NCBI RefSeq assembly: GCF_000024905.1
Contig: NC_013522.1
Coordinates: 682,001 to 746,000 of the forward strand
From: Thermanaerovibrio acidaminovorans DSM 6589
GTDB lineage: Bacteria; Synergistota; Synergistia; Synergistales; Synergistaceae
Direction: 5' to 3'
Length of the DNA stretch: 64,000 nucleotides
Shown: piece by piece, positions 1 to 8,795 of the stretch
How the letters are laid out: the number at the start of each line of letters is the position of its first letter
Position numbering within the stretch: position 1 is the first letter of the stretch
Made by a program: the position numbers and the translations under genes
Notes under the pieces: model-generated
What the model saw: the letters and a program-made list of their open reading frames with translations, nothing else
Databases searched by the model: none
Told to the model about the DNA's origin: nothing

Positions 1-1035
1 GAGCGGAAGAAGGTGGTGGCCGCCGGTGGGCTCTGCATCTTGGGGACCGAGCGACACGAGTCAAGGCGGATCGATAACCAGCTCAGGGGGCGGGCGGGCC
101 GCCAGGGGGACCCGGGGGAGAGCCGGTTCTTCATCTCCCTGGAGGACGACCTGCTCCGCCTGTTCGGCTCCGACCGGATCCAGGGCTTCATGGCCAAGAT
201 GGGGATGGAGGAGGGGGAGTCGGTGGAGCACTCCCTGCTCACCAAGGCCATAGAGAACGCCCAGCGGAAGGTTGAGCAGATGCACTTCGACATCCGGAAG
301 CAACTGCTGGCCTACGACAACGTGATGAACCAGCAGCGGGAGGCGGTCTATAAGGAGAGGCAGGAGATCCTCTGGGCGGATAACCTGATCGATCGGGCTT
401 GGTCCATCCTGGAGGACACGGTGTCCGCCATACTGGACTCCCACTCCCAAGGGGGGGAGGACGGTGGTTTCGACCTGAAGGGCTGCTCCCTGCGGCTTAG
501 GTCCGTCTTGGGTCCCGGCTTCGACGCCCCCCTTGGGGAGGACAAGGACCTGGAACAGGTCAGGGGGGAGATCCTGGATCTGGTCCGAAGGGCCTTCGAG
601 ACTAAGGTGTCGGAGCTGGGGGAGCAGAACGCCAGCGAGCTCTTCCGCTTCCTGCTGCTCAACGTTCTCGACTCCCACTGGAAGGAGCACCTTCTGGCCA
701 TGGACGAGCTGCGCCGGGGGATAGGCCTCCGGGCGATAGGTCAGAAGGACCCCCTCCTGGAGTACCAGTTCGAGTCCTTCAACCTGTTCAAGGAGATGCT
801 GGACAAGGTCCGGGAGGGGTTCTGCGAGCTGGCGCTCCGGGTCAGGATCGTGGAGGAGCGCCGCCCCGCCAGGGTCCAGGAGGGCAGGGGGCCCATGCTT
901 CTGGGGTCCTCGCCTGGAGACGGGGCGGAGGAGGGGCATAAGCCGTTCCATCGGGGGCCCAAAGTGGGTAGGAACGATCCCTGCCCCTGCGGGAGTGGCA
1001 GGAAGTACAAACACTGCTGTGGCAGGGGGGAGTAG
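1..1035 (+). CDS. secA: SecA preprotein translocase ATPase, C-terminal part (5' end outside window)
   Basis: The frame is open from base 1, so only the last 344 codons are present. SecA is the cytoplasmic ATPase that drives preproteins through SecYEG. Visible are the helicase-type motif QLRGRAGRQGDPG (fragment residues 27-39) followed by SLEDDLLRLF, the helical scaffold region with FLLLNVLDSHWKEHL (about 217-231), and a terminal zinc-binding SEC-C motif CPCGSGRKYKHCC (about 328-340), which in other bacteria contacts SecB or ribosomes. The next gene starts three bases after the stop, so the two are probably co-transcribed. Identity is firm; nothing can be said about its start or promoter. Confidence 0.97.
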   Translation, partial: ERKKVVAAGGLCILGTERHESRRIDNQLRGRAGRQGDPGESRFFISLEDDLLRLFGSDRIQGFMAKMGMEEGESVEHSLLTKAIENAQRKVEQMHFDIRKQLLAYDNVMNQQREAVYKERQEILWADNLIDRAWSILEDTVSAILDSHSQGGEDGGFDLKGCSLRLRSVLGPGFDAPLGEDKDLEQVRGEILDLVRRAFETKVSELGEQNASELFRFLLLNVLDSHWKEHLLAMDELRRGIGLRAIGQKDPLLEYQFESFNLFKEMLDKVREGFCELALRVRIVEERRPARVQEGRGPMLLGSSPGDGAEEGHKPFHRGPKVGRNDPCPCGSGRKYKHCCGRGE

Positions 1036-1037
1036 GA

Positions 1038-2753
1038 TTGAGGCTCCGTGGATGGCTGGTTCCTTTGGCGGCTTGGCTTTTCCTGGTCCTGTCAACCGGG
1101 GCCCACGCCTTTGACTTGGCTCCTGAGGGGGTGAGGGCCCTCAAGGAGAAGGTGCCGTCCCTGGCGGCCTTCTCTTCCGATGGTCTGGTGTGGAGGCTGG
1201 AGCGCCGTTACCGGATGCTCTCCGATGGCTCCACCGAGGCGTCCTGCACCCTGGTGGCCCAGATTGGGGAGCGGATCCCCGGCGCCCTTCGGAGGCTCTT
1301 CGTCCCCGTCCCCGATGGGGGCAGCGCCCAGGCGGGCCTTCGCTACTACGATCCCATGACCTGGCGGGAGGTGGGGTCGGTGAGTCCCAAGGAGACCCAG
1401 CTGGAGGGGGTGCGGGGGCTCGAGATGAGCCTGCCTCAGGACGCGGCGGGCCGGGTGGTTCTGATCACCCTGGTTCAGCGGGTGCCCTCCAGGGCCAGCC
1501 TCTCGGGCTTCGTGTCCTTCGGCATGGAGCTACCGGTGTGGGAGGAGGTCCTATCGGTGGAGATCCCCTCCGGCAGGGGGCTCAACTTCAAGCAACAGGG
1601 CGTCCAGGAGCCGGTGGTGGGCTCCCTGAGCGGGGTTGAAGCCTACGTTTGGATCAACCGCAACCAGCCCCCCATGTCGGATTCGGGGCTGGTGGATCGG
1701 CAGAGGCCCTGGGTCTCCTTCAGCACCTCCCGGGGGCCCGAGGCCGCCTCCCTCAGGCTTCGGGAGATGGATTCCGTCCGCACCGATCGCCTGTCCGGTC
1801 TTCCCAAGGACCCCAAGGGGAAGCTGGAGGCCCTGGAGTCCAGGTGGTCCTCCTCCCTCAAGGGGGTGCGGGTCATGTCCCTGGTGGGAGGGTCGGATCC
1901 GGTGGGCTCCCGCCTGACATTGGCGCTTCGGGACGCCCTTGAGGCGGAGGGGCATCACGTGGAGACCTGGTGGGCCCCGAAGAGCGGCTTCGCACCCGGG
2001 GATCCCGTGTCCGACGGGATGTGGCTCACCCCGGTGCTCAGGTCCCAGCGGCTCTTCGGCGGATCCCCCTTCTACGTGGGGCAGGGGGTCCCGCCGGGGG
2101 AAGTGCCCATGGGCCTCTTGGGCCGCACCCTCTATAGGTCCCTTCCCTCCGGGGAGATCGGGTCCATGGGGGTGCCCATGCCGCCGGCGGAGAACAGCCG
2201 GGTCAGCTCGTACATAAGGGGCAGCGTTTCCCCTGACGGACGCTTCGAGGGCACCATGGAGGTGCTGATCTCCGGGGCCTGGATCGGCCTTGTGGATCTG
2301 GAGGATCCATTGGGGTGGCTGAACACCGGAGGGAGTTTCATCTTCGATGGGGTAAGGGTGCGCAGGTCCCAGCGAGGGCTGGTGCTGGAGTCCCCCATGG
2401 CGGGCCAGCTGGACGTGGGGGCCAATGGGATGCTCCTCAAGATCCCGTCGGTGTATCCCCGGATGTTGGAGGATCTGGTGTCCCGCGGGGAGGTCCTTAA
2501 GCCCCGGTTCCCTTTCCTCCTGGAGCAGCGGGTGGACCTGGGGGTTCCCAAGGGCACCTCGCCGGTGGTGGAGCCGGTGCTCAAGAACTCCCGTTGGTTG
2601 CGCCAGCGGATCTCCTCCTCGTCCGTGAGGGGGAGGATAAGCTTCTCCGCCGCCCTGACGGTGAGGGACGCCGCCGGCGGGCGATCGGACGTCTCGTCGG
2701 AAGACTTTTTCTTTTTCATCCGGGGCCTGGGGGACGGTATCCTGGTGAGATAA
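1038..2753 (+). CDS. Secreted protein of unknown function, weakly DUF3857-like
   Basis: 571 residues from a TTG start two bases after the secA stop. The first ~24 residues form a clear signal peptide (basic MRLRGW, hydrophobic core, cleavage after STGAHA), so the protein is exported. No lipobox cysteine is seen. The N-terminal half (about 50-200) has beta-rich segments with RRLFVPVPD and aromatic patches that recall the DUF3857 domain preceding transglutaminase-like domains in exported proteins, but I see no transglutaminase Cys-His-Asp triad. The C-terminus ends in a beta-rich ISFSAALTVRD segment. It may be an envelope protein; the function is not recognised. There is no gap after secA, which suggests read-through transcription. 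Confidence 0.8.
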   Translation: MRLRGWLVPLAAWLFLVLSTGAHAFDLAPEGVRALKEKVPSLAAFSSDGLVWRLERRYRMLSDGSTEASCTLVAQIGERIPGALRRLFVPVPDGGSAQAGLRYYDPMTWREVGSVSPKETQLEGVRGLEMSLPQDAAGRVVLITLVQRVPSRASLSGFVSFGMELPVWEEVLSVEIPSGRGLNFKQQGVQEPVVGSLSGVEAYVWINRNQPPMSDSGLVDRQRPWVSFSTSRGPEAASLRLREMDSVRTDRLSGLPKDPKGKLEALESRWSSSLKGVRVMSLVGGSDPVGSRLTLALRDALEAEGHHVETWWAPKSGFAPGDPVSDGMWLTPVLRSQRLFGGSPFYVGQGVPPGEVPMGLLGRTLYRSLPSGEIGSMGVPMPPAENSRVSSYIRGSVSPDGRFEGTMEVLISGAWIGLVDLEDPLGWLNTGGSFIFDGVRVRRSQRGLVLESPMAGQLDVGANGMLLKIPSVYPRMLEDLVSRGEVLKPRFPFLLEQRVDLGVPKGTSPVVEPVLKNSRWLRQRISSSSVRGRISFSAALTVRDAAGGRSDVSSEDFFFFIRGLGDGILVR

Positions 2754-2755
2754 GG

Positions 2756-2764
2756 TGTTATACA
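2756..2764 (+). promoter_or_regulatory. Possible extended -10 promoter for argS
   Basis: TGTTATACA (TG-n-TATACA) lies just after the stop of the upstream gene and about 40 bases before the argS ATG. No good -35 hexamer is seen, so this rests on the extended -10 alone. Confidence 0.4.
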
Positions 2765-2803
2765 ATATCCCAGAGCGATTTGGGCTTCTCTTAAGGGGGG
2801 TTT

Positions 2804-4483
2804 ATGGTGGAGGAGATAAAGCTTTCTTTGGAGGACAAGATCCGGGGCATAGTGACCCAGATGGCCCAGGAGAGGGGTGTTGAGATCCCCGGTAGAGCCA
2901 AGATATACCTGGAGCGTCCCAAGCGGGAGGGACAGGGTGACTGGGCGTGCAGTGCCGCCATGCAGCTTTGCAAGTCCTTTGGGGTGAACCCCCGGGAGCT
3001 GGCGGATGAGATATCCGCCAAGATAGCGGAGGATCCCTCGGTTGAGACGGTTGAGGTGGCGGGCCCGGGCTTCATCAACATAACCCTCTCGAAGGGCTGG
3101 GTTGGGGACCTGATCCGCCGGGTCATATCCGCCGGGGCCGATTATGGCCGGGTGAACGACGGGGGCGGCAAGAAGGTGCAGGTGGAGTTCGTGAGCGCCA
3201 ACCCTACGGGTCCTCTTCACATGGGGCATGGCCGGGGCGCGGCGGTGGGGGACATAACCGCCTCCATCCTCTCCTATGCGGGTTGGAACGTGGAGAGGGA
3301 GTACTACATAAACGACGCGGGGCTCCAGATGGAGATGTTGGGCCGTTCCGCCCGGAGCCGCTATTTCGAGCTTATCGGCCGGGGCGACGAGGCTCCGTTC
3401 CCGGAGGAGGGTTACCACGGAGACTACATGTACGACATAGCCCGGGAGATCCTGGATGAGAAGGGCCCATCCCTGGCGGACCTGCCGGAGGAGGAGGCAG
3501 TACCCCTCTTCACCGACCTGGCCTACGAGAGGACCCTCAAGTGGATAAAGCGGGATCTGGAGGACTTCGGGCTCAAGTTCGACGTCTGGTTTTCCGAGCG
3601 GAGCCTGTACGTGGGTGACCAGGTGGAGAGGACCATAGAGGCCCTTAAGGCCCGGGGCTACGCCTACGAGGCGGAGGGGGCCATATGGTTCAAGTCCACC
3701 GCCTTCGGGGACGAGAAGGATCGGGTCCTCATAAGGTCCAACGGGGCTCCCACCTACTTCATGTCCGATGTGGTGTATCACAAGAACAAGTACGACCGGG
3801 GCTTCGATCTGGTCATAGACGTGTGGGGGGCGGATCATCACGGGTACATCCCCAGGATGAAGTCCGCGGTGGCCGCCATGGGGCGGGATCCGGAGGATCT
3901 TCAGGTCCTGTTGATCCAGTTCGTGACGTTGTTGAGGAACGGGGAGCCGGTTTCCATGTCCAAGCGGGCGGGGGCCTTCGTAACCCTTCGGGACGTGATG
4001 GACGAGGTGGGGGTGGATGCCACCCGGTTCTTCTTCGTCATGAGGCGCTGTGACAGCCATCTGGACTTCGACCTGGAGCTGGCCAAGCGGGCCTCCTCGG
4101 ACAACCCGGTCTACTACGTGCAGTACGCCCACGCCAGGATGTGCAGCATTGAGAGGGAGAGTGACGCCCGGGGGCTCGAGCGGCCCAGTATGGACGATCT
4201 GGATCCGTCGCTTCTCTCCCTTCCGGAGGAGCTGAGGCTGGCCACGGTGATAGCCAAGTTCCCGGAGGAGATCCGAAAGGCCGCCAGGGACATGGCTCCC
4301 CACCGGATAGCCTACTATGCCCAGGAGCTTTCCGAGGCCTTCCACTCCTTTTACAACGTTGCCAGGATAATAGGGGAGGAGGAGCCGGTGAGGCGGAACC
4401 GGATGTTGCTCATGGAGGCTGCCCGGATTGCATTGAGGAACGCGTTGGGCATACTGGGCGTGAGCGCTCCGGAGAGGATGTAG
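2804..4483 (+). CDS. argS: Arginine--tRNA ligase
   Basis: 559 residues, normal for bacterial ArgRS. It charges tRNA-Arg with arginine using ATP (class I synthetase, cytosolic). The HIGH-type signature is in SANPTGPLHMGHGRG (131-145), and the KMSKS equivalent SMSKRAG falls near 385, typical of ArgRS with its degenerate KMSK. An N-terminal Arg-tRNA-specific domain (residues 1-110, with GQGDWACS) and a C-terminal anticodon-binding DALR domain (about 440-559, with YVQYAHARMCS before it) are present. The ATG start follows a run of G (AAGGGGGG) at suitable spacing. The DivIC-like gene follows after 7 bases. Confidence 0.97.
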   Translation: MVEEIKLSLEDKIRGIVTQMAQERGVEIPGRAKIYLERPKREGQGDWACSAAMQLCKSFGVNPRELADEISAKIAEDPSVETVEVAGPGFINITLSKGWVGDLIRRVISAGADYGRVNDGGGKKVQVEFVSANPTGPLHMGHGRGAAVGDITASILSYAGWNVEREYYINDAGLQMEMLGRSARSRYFELIGRGDEAPFPEEGYHGDYMYDIAREILDEKGPSLADLPEEEAVPLFTDLAYERTLKWIKRDLEDFGLKFDVWFSERSLYVGDQVERTIEALKARGYAYEAEGAIWFKSTAFGDEKDRVLIRSNGAPTYFMSDVVYHKNKYDRGFDLVIDVWGADHHGYIPRMKSAVAAMGRDPEDLQVLLIQFVTLLRNGEPVSMSKRAGAFVTLRDVMDEVGVDATRFFFVMRRCDSHLDFDLELAKRASSDNPVYYVQYAHARMCSIERESDARGLERPSMDDLDPSLLSLPEELRLATVIAKFPEEIRKAARDMAPHRIAYYAQELSEAFHSFYNVARIIGEEEPVRRNRMLLMEAARIALRNALGILGVSAPERM

Positions 4484-4490
4484 CTCAGGG

Positions 4491-4787
4491 ATGAGGCTTC
4501 GCTGGGCCGTCTTCTGGTCCGCCGCCACGTTGGTGATGGCCATCCTGGCCACCGCCCTCGTGCTTGAGACCCGAAAGGTGGATCGGCTGGCCCGGTTGGT
4601 GGACCGTAGGCTGGACGAGCTGGTGAAGCTTAGCCGTCACAACCAGATGCTGGAGAGGAAGATCCGGTACTATTCCACGGACGAGGGTTTGGCCCGGTTG
4701 GCCCGGGAGGAGTTCAACCTCTTCTACCCCGACGAGGTGGTCTACAAGATAGAGGTTGTTCCTCCCAAGCCCTTGCGTGGCAAATAG
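4491..4787 (+). CDS. Septum-formation initiator family protein (DivIC/FtsL-like)
   Basis: 98 residues. One N-terminal membrane segment (residues 6-24, AVFWSAATLVMAILATALV) is followed by a coiled coil (about 28-65, LARLVDRRLDELVKL) and the motif YYSTDEGLARLAREEFN, which matches the conserved tail of DivIC/FtsB proteins (EKIAREEL-type). Members of this family bridge early and late divisome proteins at the septum. It sits between argS and the rpsF promoter; its 3' end contains the -35 element of that promoter. FtsB and DivIC cannot be told apart here. Confidence 0.85.
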   Translation: MRLRWAVFWSAATLVMAILATALVLETRKVDRLARLVDRRLDELVKLSRHNQMLERKIRYYSTDEGLARLAREEFNLFYPDEVVYKIEVVPPKPLRGK

Positions 4788-4801
4788 AAAGGCCATATAA
4801 T
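4773..4801 (+). promoter_or_regulatory. Sigma-70-type promoter of the rpsF operon
   Basis: TTGCGT (4773-4778), 17 bases, TATAAT (4796-4801). The -35 lies inside the last codons of the DivIC-like gene; transcription would begin near 4808, giving a leader of about 60 bases before rpsF. Confidence 0.75.
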
Positions 4802-4819
4802 CCCCTAATGTATGTCCCT

Positions 4820-4840
4820 GCCTTCCGTTCGGCGGAAGGC
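4820..4840 (+). promoter_or_regulatory. Hairpin in the rpsF leader
   Basis: GCCTTCCG and CGGAAGGC form a perfect 8-bp stem around the loop TTCGG, 15 bases before the Shine-Dalgarno of rpsF. There is no T-tract, so it is not a terminator. Leader RNAs of rpsF operons in many bacteria bind the S6:S18 complex for feedback control. Whether this hairpin has that motif is not certain, because the stem shows no obvious CCG internal loop. Confidence 0.45.
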
Positions 4841-4868
4841 CTAAGTCCGTAGGGAGGAGGTGAAAGTC

Positions 4869-5153
4869 GTGAGGCCATACGAGTTGGTTACCATTCTCAC
4901 GGCGGATTTGGAGGATCCCAGGTCCGCTGCGGAGGAGCTTGCTGAGGTGCTAAAGTCCCAGGGCGCCGAGGTGGAGAAGGTGGACCTTTGGGGCAAGAGG
5001 CGTCTTGCCTATCCCATTTCCAAGAAGACCGAGGGGGTCTACGTTCTCTACAACTTCAAGCAGAAGCCGTCCATGATCAAGGAGATGGAGCGGGTCCTTC
5101 GCCTGAAGCCCCAGGTGATGCGTCATCTGGTGGTGGCTCGTGACGAGAAGTAG
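4869..5153 (+). CDS. rpsF: 30S ribosomal protein S6
   Basis: 94 residues from GTG at 4869. This start is chosen over the in-frame GTG at 4860 because AGGAGG (4855-4860) overlaps the earlier codon and sits 8 bases before the later one, and because S6 proteins begin MR-x-YE, as here (MRPYELVTIL). S6 binds S18 and 16S rRNA in the platform of the small subunit. Family motifs visible: WGKRRLAYPI and GVYVLYNF. First gene of the rpsF-ssb-rpsR-DUF2232-rplI-dnaB operon. Confidence 0.97.
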   Translation: MRPYELVTILTADLEDPRSAAEELAEVLKSQGAEVEKVDLWGKRRLAYPISKKTEGVYVLYNFKQKPSMIKEMERVLRLKPQVMRHLVVARDEK

Positions 5154-5171
5154 TCGTCTGGGGGTGTTGAT

Positions 5172-5657
5172 ATGTCCCGGGGCTTCAACAAGGTCATACT
5201 GATGGGCAACCTGGCTAGGGATCCGGATGTGCGTTACACCCCTAGCAAGCAGAAGGTGGCCCGGATAACCGTGGCGGTGGGGCGTCAGTGGAAGTCCCAG
5301 TCGGGGGAGGTCCAGAACCAGACGGACTTCATCTCCGTGGTTGCCTGGGGCAACCTGGCTGACCTGTGTGAGCGGTACCTTAGGAAGGGGCGTCCGGTGT
5401 TGGTGGAGGGTCGTCTCTCGGTGAGGGACTTCGACGACGCCAGGACTGGTCAGCACCGTTGGGTCACCGAGGTGGTGGCTCAGAACCTGACCCTTCTGCC
5501 CGGTGGGCGCAGGGAGGATGACGCCTCCTTCCCCGCCGGCCCCAGGGGCAAGGAGGAGGACTTCGGAAGCCTCAGGGACGACGACGACTTCTCCGGCGAG
5601 TTCCCCCTGGACATATCGGGGCTCAAGGACGATGACGAGGTGGATCTGCCCTTTTAG
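5172..5657 (+). CDS. ssb: Single-stranded DNA-binding protein
   Basis: 161 residues with an N-terminal OB fold (residues 1-105: NKVILMGNLARDPDVRYTP, FISVVAWGNLADLCERYLRKG, VLVEGRL) and a low-complexity acidic tail ending DDEVDLPF, the short acidic, Phe-terminated tip through which SSB recruits replication and repair enzymes. It lies between rpsF and rpsR, as in most bacteria. The ATG follows TGGGGGTGTTGAT; the Shine-Dalgarno is weak. Confidence 0.97.
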   Translation: MSRGFNKVILMGNLARDPDVRYTPSKQKVARITVAVGRQWKSQSGEVQNQTDFISVVAWGNLADLCERYLRKGRPVLVEGRLSVRDFDDARTGQHRWVTEVVAQNLTLLPGGRREDDASFPAGPRGKEEDFGSLRDDDDFSGEFPLDISGLKDDDEVDLPF

Positions 5658-5687
5658 TGTTCTTCCTTCGAAGGGAGGGAATCGAAG

Positions 5688-5933
5688 TTGAACGGTCAGT
5701 ATAACAACAACCGTAAGCGCCGGAAGCGTCGGCCGAAGGTCTGTCACTTCTGCGTGGACAAGGTTGAGGCGGTGGACTACAAGGAGTTCGACAAGTTGCG
5801 CAAGTACGTCACCGAGAGGGGGAAGATAATCCCCCGCCGGGTGACCGGGACCTGTGCCAAGCATCAGCGTCAGCTCACCAGGGCCATAAAGAGGGCTAGG
5901 ATCCTGGCCCTGCTCCCCTTCACGGCGGACTAG
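5688..5933 (+). CDS. rpsR: 30S ribosomal protein S18
   Basis: 81 residues from a TTG start 8 bases after GAAGGGAGGG. The basic N-terminus ([11 protein letters not shown]) is followed by [29 protein letters not shown] and the S18 signature [18 protein letters not shown]. Cysteines in CHFC and GTC suggest the zinc-binding (C+) form, though one expected ligand would have to be the histidine. S18 is the partner of S6. Confidence 0.97.
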   Translation: MNGQYNNNRKRRKRRPKVCHFCVDKVEAVDYKEFDKLRKYVTERGKIIPRRVTGTCAKHQRQLTRAIKRARILALLPFTAD

Positions 5934-6008
5934 TCCTGGGATAAGCTGGAATCGTAGGTGGGGGGCGGGAGCTCCCCATCCTTTTTTTGAACCGTCCGGA
6001 GGAACGTG

Positions 6009-6968
6009 ATGACTCCAATAAGGTCGTTGGTAGAGTCGGCCCTTCTATCCGCCATGGGGGCGGCGCTGTTCCTGGCCAGCAACTTCATCCCCGTGGCGGG
6101 GGCGTTTCTGACCCTGCTCTGTCCCGCCCCGCTGGTCATCCTTGGCCTGCGGCACAGTCCCAGGAACGCGGTGCTGGGCATGGTGGTGGCCTCCCTGGTG
6201 TCCTTTCTGTTCCTGGGGCTTCAAGGGGGGCTTTTCTTCTTCCTGGGCTTCGGGATCCTGGGGGTTGGGCTCGGCATGCTGGCCAGGACCCGGGAGAGGG
6301 CGGTGGAGATCCTCTTCTACGGGATCATCGTATCCCTGGTGAGCAAGCTGGCCCTGGTGGCGGTGATGGTGAAGCTCACGGGGGTTAACCCCTTCTCCTT
6401 TGGCGATCAGGCCCAGATCGAGGCCATGCTTGACAAGGTCTTCGATTTCTACGCCCGGCACGGCATGGGTTCCGCCGCCATGGAGGAGACCAAGCGGCAG
6501 CTCCTGGCCGCCTTCGGCCAGCTGCCGGACCTCTTCCCGGCGTTGATCACCATGGCGTCCGCGGTGGACTCCTACCTGTCCTACTCGGTTAGCCGGTGGG
6601 TGGCGGGCAAGGTGTCCATGGCGGAGCTGCCCCCTTTGCCTGCCTTCTCCCAGTGGAGGTTCCCGAGGAGCGTGCTGTGGGCCTTCCTGTTGTCGGTAGT
6701 GGTGTCCATGGTGGCGGGGCCAAAGGGACAGGGGGTGCTTCACCAGGCGTCCTTGAACCTTCGGATCCTGATACAGATGTTGTTCTTCATCCAGGGCCTT
6801 GCGGTGGCCTGGTTCTTCATGTTGAAGCGGGGGCTGTCCCGGGGGGTCAGGTACCTTCTGGCGGCCCTGCTGGTGCTCATGCCCCTCCTGTCGGGGCTGA
6901 TCGTGATGGCGGGGCTGTTGGATCTTTGGTGGGATTTCAGAGGCCGTTTCGGAGGTGAGGACCGATGA
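6009..6968 (+). CDS. DUF2232 (YybS-type) membrane protein
   Basis: 319 residues from ATG at 6009. A GTG at 6006 is possible but is only two bases from GGAGGA. The protein has about eight hydrophobic segments: residues 10-60, 60-105, 110-125, then after a soluble stretch (about 125-215) several more to the C-terminus. It is inserted between rpsR and rplI, where DUF2232/YybS proteins sit in Firmicutes. The fold recalls energy-coupling S-component-like membrane proteins; the cellular role is unknown. Its TGA overlaps the rplI ATG (ATGA, 6965-6968). Confidence 0.85.
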   Translation: MTPIRSLVESALLSAMGAALFLASNFIPVAGAFLTLLCPAPLVILGLRHSPRNAVLGMVVASLVSFLFLGLQGGLFFFLGFGILGVGLGMLARTRERAVEILFYGIIVSLVSKLALVAVMVKLTGVNPFSFGDQAQIEAMLDKVFDFYARHGMGSAAMEETKRQLLAAFGQLPDLFPALITMASAVDSYLSYSVSRWVAGKVSMAELPPLPAFSQWRFPRSVLWAFLLSVVVSMVAGPKGQGVLHQASLNLRILIQMLFFIQGLAVAWFFMLKRGLSRGVRYLLAALLVLMPLLSGLIVMAGLLDLWWDFRGRFGGEDR

Positions 6969-7405
6969 AAGTTATTCTCAAGGAGGACGTTAGCAAGCTG
7001 GGGCGCAAGGGGGATCTGGTGGAGGTTTCCGACGGTTACTGCAGGAACTTCCTCTTCCCCAGGGGTTTGGCGGAGGAGGCCACCCCTGGGAAGCTGAAGG
7101 AGCTGGAGGAGCGCAGGCGGAGCAAGGCCGCCAAGGACGCGAAGCTGATGGCTCAGGCCAAGGAGCAGGCGGCCCATCTGGGGGGCAAGCGGGTGGTGAT
7201 CAAGGCCTCAGCTGGCGAGTCGGGTAAGCTTTTCGGGGCGGTGACCGCCCAGCAGGTGGCGGAGGCCATAGAGGCCCAGCACGGGGTGAAGGTGGACAAG
7301 CGGGAGATAAAGCTGGATCAGATAAAGCAGCTTGGGGAGTACCGCTTCAAGGTTCGCCTGTACCCCGGGGTGGAGGCGGAGATGTCCCTTTCGGTGGAGG
7401 CGTAG
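6965..7405 (+). CDS. rplI: 50S ribosomal protein L9
   Basis: 146 residues, usual length. The N-terminal domain has [17 protein letters not shown] and [13 protein letters not shown], the long connecting helix spans about 40-75, and the C-terminal domain begins at [14 protein letters not shown]9 binds domain V of 23S rRNA and restrains ribosome spacing. It is translationally coupled to DUF2232 through ATGA and is followed after 4 bases by dnaB. Confidence 0.97.
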   Translation: MKVILKEDVSKLGRKGDLVEVSDGYCRNFLFPRGLAEEATPGKLKELEERRRSKAAKDAKLMAQAKEQAAHLGGKRVVIKASAGESGKLFGAVTAQQVAEAIEAQHGVKVDKREIKLDQIKQLGEYRFKVRLYPGVEAEMSLSVEA

Positions 7406-7409
7406 GGGC

Positions 7410-8753
7410 TTGTCGGAGGTGACCTTCGACCGGGTTCCGCCCCACAACCTGGAGGCGGAGCGATCCGCCTTGGGGGCGTGTCTTCTGGACCGGGAGGCCA
7501 TGTTGGCGGTGACGGAGCTGCTGTCCCCCCTGGACTTCTACGATCAGCGGCATCGGCTTATCTTCGAGCTCATCCAGGACATGGCCCGGAAGGACAAGGT
7601 GGTGGACGCGCTCACCTTCCTGGATGAGGCCCAGAACAAGGGCATGTTGGAGCGGATGGGGGGTAGCGCCTTCGTGGCCGCCCTGGCGGACTCGGTGACC
7701 ACCACCGCCAACGCGGAGTATCATGCCCGGATAGTCAAGGACAAGGCGATCCATCGGCGGCTGATCCAGGTGGGGGGTGACATAGCCCGCTTGGGGTATC
7801 AGGAGGACCGGCCGAAGGAGGAGATCCTGGACGAGGCGGAGCGGATGGTCTTTGAGATAGGCACCGGGGCCTCGGGGGCCCAGGTCAGGCCCATCAAGAG
7901 GGTCATGGGTGAGACGTTCCGTCAGATAGAGGAGCGGTTCGCCTCAGGTAGCATCGTCACCGGGGTTCCCACGGGTTTCGACGATTTCGACCGGCTCACC
8001 GGGGGTCTTCAGCCCGGTAGCTTGAACATCTTGGCCGCCAGGCCTTCCATGGGTAAGACCGCCTTCGCGCTTAACATAGCCCAGAACGCGGCGGTGAGGG
8101 GCAGGACTCCGGTGCTGATCTTCAGCCTCGAGATGGGGGCGGAGCAGCTGGCCCAGCGGCTTCTGGGGGCCGAGGCGGGGGTGAACATCCACGACCTGAG
8201 GACCGGCAGGTTCCCCGAGAGCTGTTGGGACAAGCTGGCCCGGGCGGCGGGAACCTTGAGCGAGGCGCCGCTTTTCATAGACGACAGCTCCATGCTGTCC
8301 ACCCTGGAGATGAGGGCCCGCTGCAGGCGTTTCCTGGCTCATCACGGCAGCCTGGGGCTGGTGGTGGTAGACTATCTTCAGCTGATGAGCCTGCCCGGAA
8401 GGGTGGACAGCAAGCAGCAGGAGGTGGCGGAGATCTCCCGGGCCCTCAAGGGGGTGGCCAGGGAGTTCAACGTTCCGGTCTTGGCCCTGTCGCAGCTGTC
8501 CCGGGCGGTGGAGCTGAGGAACGACAAGCGGCCCCAGCTGTCGGACCTGAGGGACAGCGGGGCCATAGAGCAGGATGCGGATCTGGTGATCCTGCTCTAC
8601 CGGCCCGGTTACTACGAGAGGGACCAGGCGGACACCAACATCCAGGCGGAGGCCATAGTGGCCAAGCACAGGAACGGTCCCACCGGGAAGGTGGACCTGG
8701 TGTTCCTCAAGGAGTTCGCCAAGTTCGAGGGTCTGGAACGGCGGTACGGTTAG
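7410..8753 (+). CDS. dnaB: Replicative DNA helicase DnaB
   Basis: 447 residues from TTG at 7410. The frame is open further upstream inside rplI, but DnaB proteins begin close to RVPPHNLEAERSALGA, which is residues 8-23 here. The N-terminal helical domain is followed by the RecA-type ATPase: Walker A ARPSMGKTAF (about 209-218), Walker B VVVDYLQL (about 318), a DnaB H4-type QLSR element and the terminal arginine-rich ERRYG. It unwinds DNA as a hexamer at the fork. The rplI-dnaB order is classic. An intein is absent. Confidence 0.96.
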   Translation: MSEVTFDRVPPHNLEAERSALGACLLDREAMLAVTELLSPLDFYDQRHRLIFELIQDMARKDKVVDALTFLDEAQNKGMLERMGGSAFVAALADSVTTTANAEYHARIVKDKAIHRRLIQVGGDIARLGYQEDRPKEEILDEAERMVFEIGTGASGAQVRPIKRVMGETFRQIEERFASGSIVTGVPTGFDDFDRLTGGLQPGSLNILAARPSMGKTAFALNIAQNAAVRGRTPVLIFSLEMGAEQLAQRLLGAEAGVNIHDLRTGRFPESCWDKLARAAGTLSEAPLFIDDSSMLSTLEMRARCRRFLAHHGSLGLVVVDYLQLMSLPGRVDSKQQEVAEISRALKGVAREFNVPVLALSQLSRAVELRNDKRPQLSDLRDSGAIEQDADLVILLYRPGYYERDQADTNIQAEAIVAKHRNGPTGKVDLVFLKEFAKFEGLERRYG

Positions 8754-8795
8754 TTCTTAAGGCTTAGCTTGGGCTAGCAAGAAGGAGGGTCTCCC

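Noticed and set aside
2132-4552. 806-codon minus-strand open frame over argS
   Set aside because: Antisense shadow of a GC-rich gene; no recognisable protein motif, and argS is unambiguous on the other strand. The same applies to the other long antisense frames.
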